Below are positions 23,901-25,728 of a stretch of DNA of 25,728 nucleotides, piece after piece. The notes under the pieces were generated by a model that made no database searches, was not told the DNA's origin, and saw only the letters and a program-made list of their open reading frames with translations. The DNA lies in IMG/VR virus record IMGVR_UViG_3300030060_005071, positions 332 through 26,059 of that record; one strand, 5' to 3'. This DNA is from a virus. The position numbers were made by a program, and so were the translations under genes. Each line of letters opens with the position of its first letter. Position 1 is the stretch's first letter.

Positions 23901-25728
23901 CGGAAATTACTCGTTTGCTTTGGTTAATGATGAATCTGGATTTTGGAAAAAATTATTTGATAAGCTTATTCGTATTGCTACCCTTGGTGCGGCGAGCTTG
24001 AAACTAAAAGACCCAACTATAACAAAAGGCATTAGCGAATACCATAAAGAGATTCTTGTGGCTTATAACCACTACAGGCTTTATGGTAACGAGTTTTATG
24101 TAAATGGCGTACTTTCACCCCAATCGCTTACACCCGTTAAAACAGCAGGAGGTAGTATTTGGACCAGAAAAGACACAACTAATTTCTTTAAAAAGCACGT
24201 TAACAGTCTAAAAGCAGGGTATCAAGTAGTTGCTGACGCGGGAGGTTTAAAAGCCATAAAAGATGAAAGCGATGGAAGAGCATCAATTACTCCTTTACTG
24301 TCAGTTACGCAACAATTTTCTGGTTTATGCTACCCAGTTGTTAAAAATTATGGAATAGAAAAGAAGCCTTGGAGAGAGCGTGGAGATTATATATCTCTTG
24401 GGGCTTGGGGTCCAACGAAAAATAGTTACCAAACATCCGAAGAATACTCTATTGGCAGAGGTGATGGCAATAGCGCGGGAGGAAACGCTTCTCATTTACC
24501 AACGCAAGGCGCAAGCTTGGCTAATTTATTTAACGACGGAAGTAAAACTGACGATATGTGGAGTAATGTCGATGCTAGTGAGAAAGGTCTTGCGGCCAAC
24601 AAAAAAGTATTTATTTCTCAATATCCTTATTTTGAACCCCTATTTAAAGGCACACAAGATAAGCTTTTAGAATTTTCCAGTTATTGGCCTAGATTTGAAG
24701 TAGAAGATTTTGAAATAGGTTTTAAAATTGCAAAGTCTGGTATTGTTGTTGGTAGTCCTAGTAATGATTTTCCTTTAACGCAAGACAAATTAAAAGACTT
24801 AACTGACCAAGAAATTGAAGATACATACTGTATTAACGTAAGACAATATGTAGAAGGGAGAGAAGCAGGGGAAGGGGTCCAAGCGATACCTAGCTTTAGC
24901 ACGAGATACGGTCAGGGTTACTGGGAAAACCCAGACAATGGAAATAAAGAAGGATTTGATAGTGATAATTTAAAAAAGAAATTAAAAATCCCTACGTTTA
25001 AAGGGTCTAAAGTAGAGGGTAATGATTATATAAGTGGTGATCTAGCTATTAATAGCGGCGAGGCTCTTGCAAGCGCAGAAGGTCAATACTTAAGTTACAC
25101 AGCATATGTTAACGAATTTCACATGTCGGGTGTCCCTGTTTTTCAAACAGGAAGAAAAACTGACCCCGTGCAGGTATCTGAAAAAACAGCTTACTCAAAT
25201 ACTAGCGCAAATGCAGCAACCGCTGCCGCCGAAGACCTTTTAATAGCAGAATCAGAATGGTATTCTAGAGTAGGCCAATTAGACTCAAACGGCGATCCTT
25301 TAGCTAGAAGCGGAGTTAAAGATGGTTTTCCAAGTAGAGTAACTGCGACTTGGTTTGGGGGAGAATGGACGCCTATTGAGCCTGCGATTGTAGGCAGTCA
25401 AACAAAACACATCACAGGCAAGGGCCACAATGCCACAGCAGCAAACGCGCAGTTTACAAGCCTTAGAGCAAGCGCTTGTAACGAGGGCGAGATTGATGGA
25501 GTAATTTCTAACACTGTTACATTTAGTGGTTCTATAACTGGAGTCGGATCAACTAACACTACTGCGTTAACCAACGCAATGAATGCACTAAATACTTACA
25601 GCAACACTCAATACAATTTATTTGGAACAGGTTTAAACGTAGCTAGAACTAGCCCAGTAAACACAGCGGGAACAAACGCTCACAACTTCTTTACAACTGG
25701 CGCTACAACTTACGATGGCACTGAGCAA
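20989..25728 (+). CDS. Giant virion-type protein (partial, at least 1580 aa)
   Basis: One uninterrupted frame of 1580 codons starts at the ATG at 20989 and is still open at the right edge, so the C-terminus is missing. I do not recognise the family. The N-terminal 200 residues are beta-rich. Residues about 225-285 are charged and helical. Residues about 389-408 (AILIKAACFAAIATLGGIYS) are the only strongly hydrophobic helix. A long mixed region follows, with scattered cysteines (for example KKQSCGVTH) and a Pro-rich linker near residues 720-735. The visible end is rich in Ala, Asn and Thr (NTSANAATAAAEDL, KGHNATAANAQF, ALTNAMNALNTYSN), resembling fibre or tail-surface sequence. Place after the YHYH gene and size suggest a central tail, baseplate or fibre protein. 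It lacks the long continuous helix of a tape measure. The lone hydrophobic helix could interact with membrane at infection, which is speculation. Confidence 0.8.
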   Translation, partial: MGQVYINLKTKLANRYDTGEIFTVTASGDVTVHSITGVISATQDGNPAHVSICNLVKIYSDAGEAGSDVTTASAAEVVGIVVKDGSGDNKLDSFLVIKRGVDLDAYNKPEVRILISGGSDYTNSGHYAAFDITLGDGGSETESILVANNGAPVGYTRGDLFLKLGTDGSLLPDDVNASSSLKALFDKAKQVGINEASPYNILNKKINYDDLGAGRNKMLLVVSAHSLGQSAKEAKTQITEYNTRGQADADYNERVTNVSIREANAKARGDAEQDAITDWYTELEDWQDRGQGSRDILQYTGFSEGVSVDPIWNAAVNAVSNWLGGYGVTGAARVQESIDFFNSVNVDEGEVFPTLKPPNYPTATPLIDTSFNPVAVPSKVNLAEKISKAILIKAACFAAIATLGGIYSRLKGVSTTVARTSSSKVNYCAAIWAEDNKDGVVVSWFKAEMRAYDIFSHIVTIFQSIGSVIGSIKKAFGQGGQLNAYQADAQRRIEAMFYGCTAGSQIESLKQLYTLLGNYIKEYDKQKGVNLKDNLGFKSREELKKFIQFCDLTRGNIAVHLDGIAYYWQTAQSPKSVQPKIAYDKVIVTNKRKGYGKIDPNSLRIENQYTARPGGWLELVPATTVNTTQTDLLDHTGGGQAFNIYGNLGAITPEGAKAPEVVSVTLSAGGNIELVTLNNNGGDGFFFEKESLIVRFPGASWFNAQTTAKSIMIPSTTDNVPPPKPSQRNQGVHKEINNPNENSQALLVKYKGIFDSNSQFINTNVQFVANKASDFNTFVNAIKRRLPKKQSGSGGAPPTSAEENQRILDLISIKTWTPTFGECKTSEFENLDDDLAKTYFRDPTAYKIKIANQSVKESLCKKQSCGVTHIYSQAPQINETFKVNPENTKETLGDAMCGNVTVKYNLHPTAEWVGTDENSKGFFANLFNTASSLDINKELRIKNPPDPQLSALGLTGRNSGLNGDITLPPIFGNYSFALVNDESGFWKKLFDKLIRIATLGAASLKLKDPTITKGISEYHKEILVAYNHYRLYGNEFYVNGVLSPQSLTPVKTAGGSIWTRKDTTNFFKKHVNSLKAGYQVVADAGGLKAIKDESDGRASITPLLSVTQQFSGLCYPVVKNYGIEKKPWRERGDYISLGAWGPTKNSYQTSEEYSIGRGDGNSAGGNASHLPTQGASLANLFNDGSKTDDMWSNVDASEKGLAANKKVFISQYPYFEPLFKGTQDKLLEFSSYWPRFEVEDFEIGFKIAKSGIVVGSPSNDFPLTQDKLKDLTDQEIEDTYCINVRQYVEGREAGEGVQAIPSFSTRYGQGYWENPDNGNKEGFDSDNLKKKLKIPTFKGSKVEGNDYISGDLAINSGEALASAEGQYLSYTAYVNEFHMSGVPVFQTGRKTDPVQVSEKTAYSNTSANAATAAAEDLLIAESEWYSRVGQLDSNGDPLARSGVKDGFPSRVTATWFGGEWTPIEPAIVGSQTKHITGKGHNATAANAQFTSLRASACNEGEIDGVISNTVTFSGSITGVGSTNTTALTNAMNALNTYSNTQYNLFGTGLNVARTSPVNTAGTNAHNFFTTGATTYDGTEQ

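Noticed and set aside
20989-25728. Tape-measure protein as identity of the giant gene
   Set aside because: The sequence is mainly beta and mixed with no long continuous helical region, so tape measure is unlikely.

Overview
The window looks like one end of the structural (late) region of a tailed double-stranded DNA bacteriophage. It is AT-rich and very densely packed: I count only about 575 intergenic bases, and no gene-free stretch exceeds 100 bases. The evidence for a phage is a readable set of virion-assembly genes: terminase large subunit, portal, a tail-tube-like protein, an S74-chaperone fibre, a prohead protease fused to a scaffold, an HK97-type major capsid protein and a YHYH-domain protein. 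The mix of PhoH, a phage sigma factor, a YHYH protein and fibre repeats of the type common in cyanophage and pelagiphage fibres suggests a marine or aquatic phage. The host cannot be read from the sequence. Several genes have recognisable Shine-Dalgarno sequences, so the host is probably a bacterium that uses them. I saw no integrase, tRNA, rRNA, insertion sequence or CRISPR array.

Layout. (1) 1-576: a minus-strand lipoprotein gene with a C39-like cysteine-peptidase signature runs off the left edge. It is divergent from phoH, and the 50-base gap carries a TTGTGTAA element facing each way. (2) 577-1768: phoH with a small terminator, a 17-bp palindrome, and a small convergent HExxH metallopeptidase gene on the minus strand. 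(3) 1827-6764: a tightly coupled run of zinc-ribbon protein, sigma factor with a Cys-rich insertion, unrecognised helical protein, C2H2/ERCC4 nuclease and terminase, with overlaps of 1-8 nt or a 1-nt gap. (4) 6785-13568: portal, tail-tube-like protein with an inserted carbohydrate-binding-like module, 964-aa fibre and a small Gln-rich protein, ended by a strong terminator. (5) 13632-18075: a membrane/coiled-coil protein, an unknown protein, a small beta-rich protein, a protease-scaffold fusion, a probable decoration protein and the major capsid protein, ended by a strong terminator. (6) 18174-25728: a YHYH virion protein, an unknown coupled protein and a very large protein of at least 1580 residues that leaves the window.

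How they fit together. The terminase pumps DNA through the portal into a head built from the capsid protein, decoration protein and scaffold, with the fused protease maturing it. The tail-tube-like, fibre, YHYH and giant proteins would form the tail and host-contact structures. The sigma factor, perhaps with the zinc-ribbon protein, could redirect host RNA polymerase to late genes. A recurrent TGTGTAA element at the heads of most inferred transcription units is the best candidate for its target. The ERCC4 nuclease next to terminase may clear DNA branches before packaging. The most notable points for follow-up are that element, the overlooked lipoprotein peptidase, the sharp codon-usage switch inside the protease-scaffold gene, the carbohydrate-binding module in the tail-tube-like protein, and the unusual gene order that puts tail genes between portal and capsid genes.
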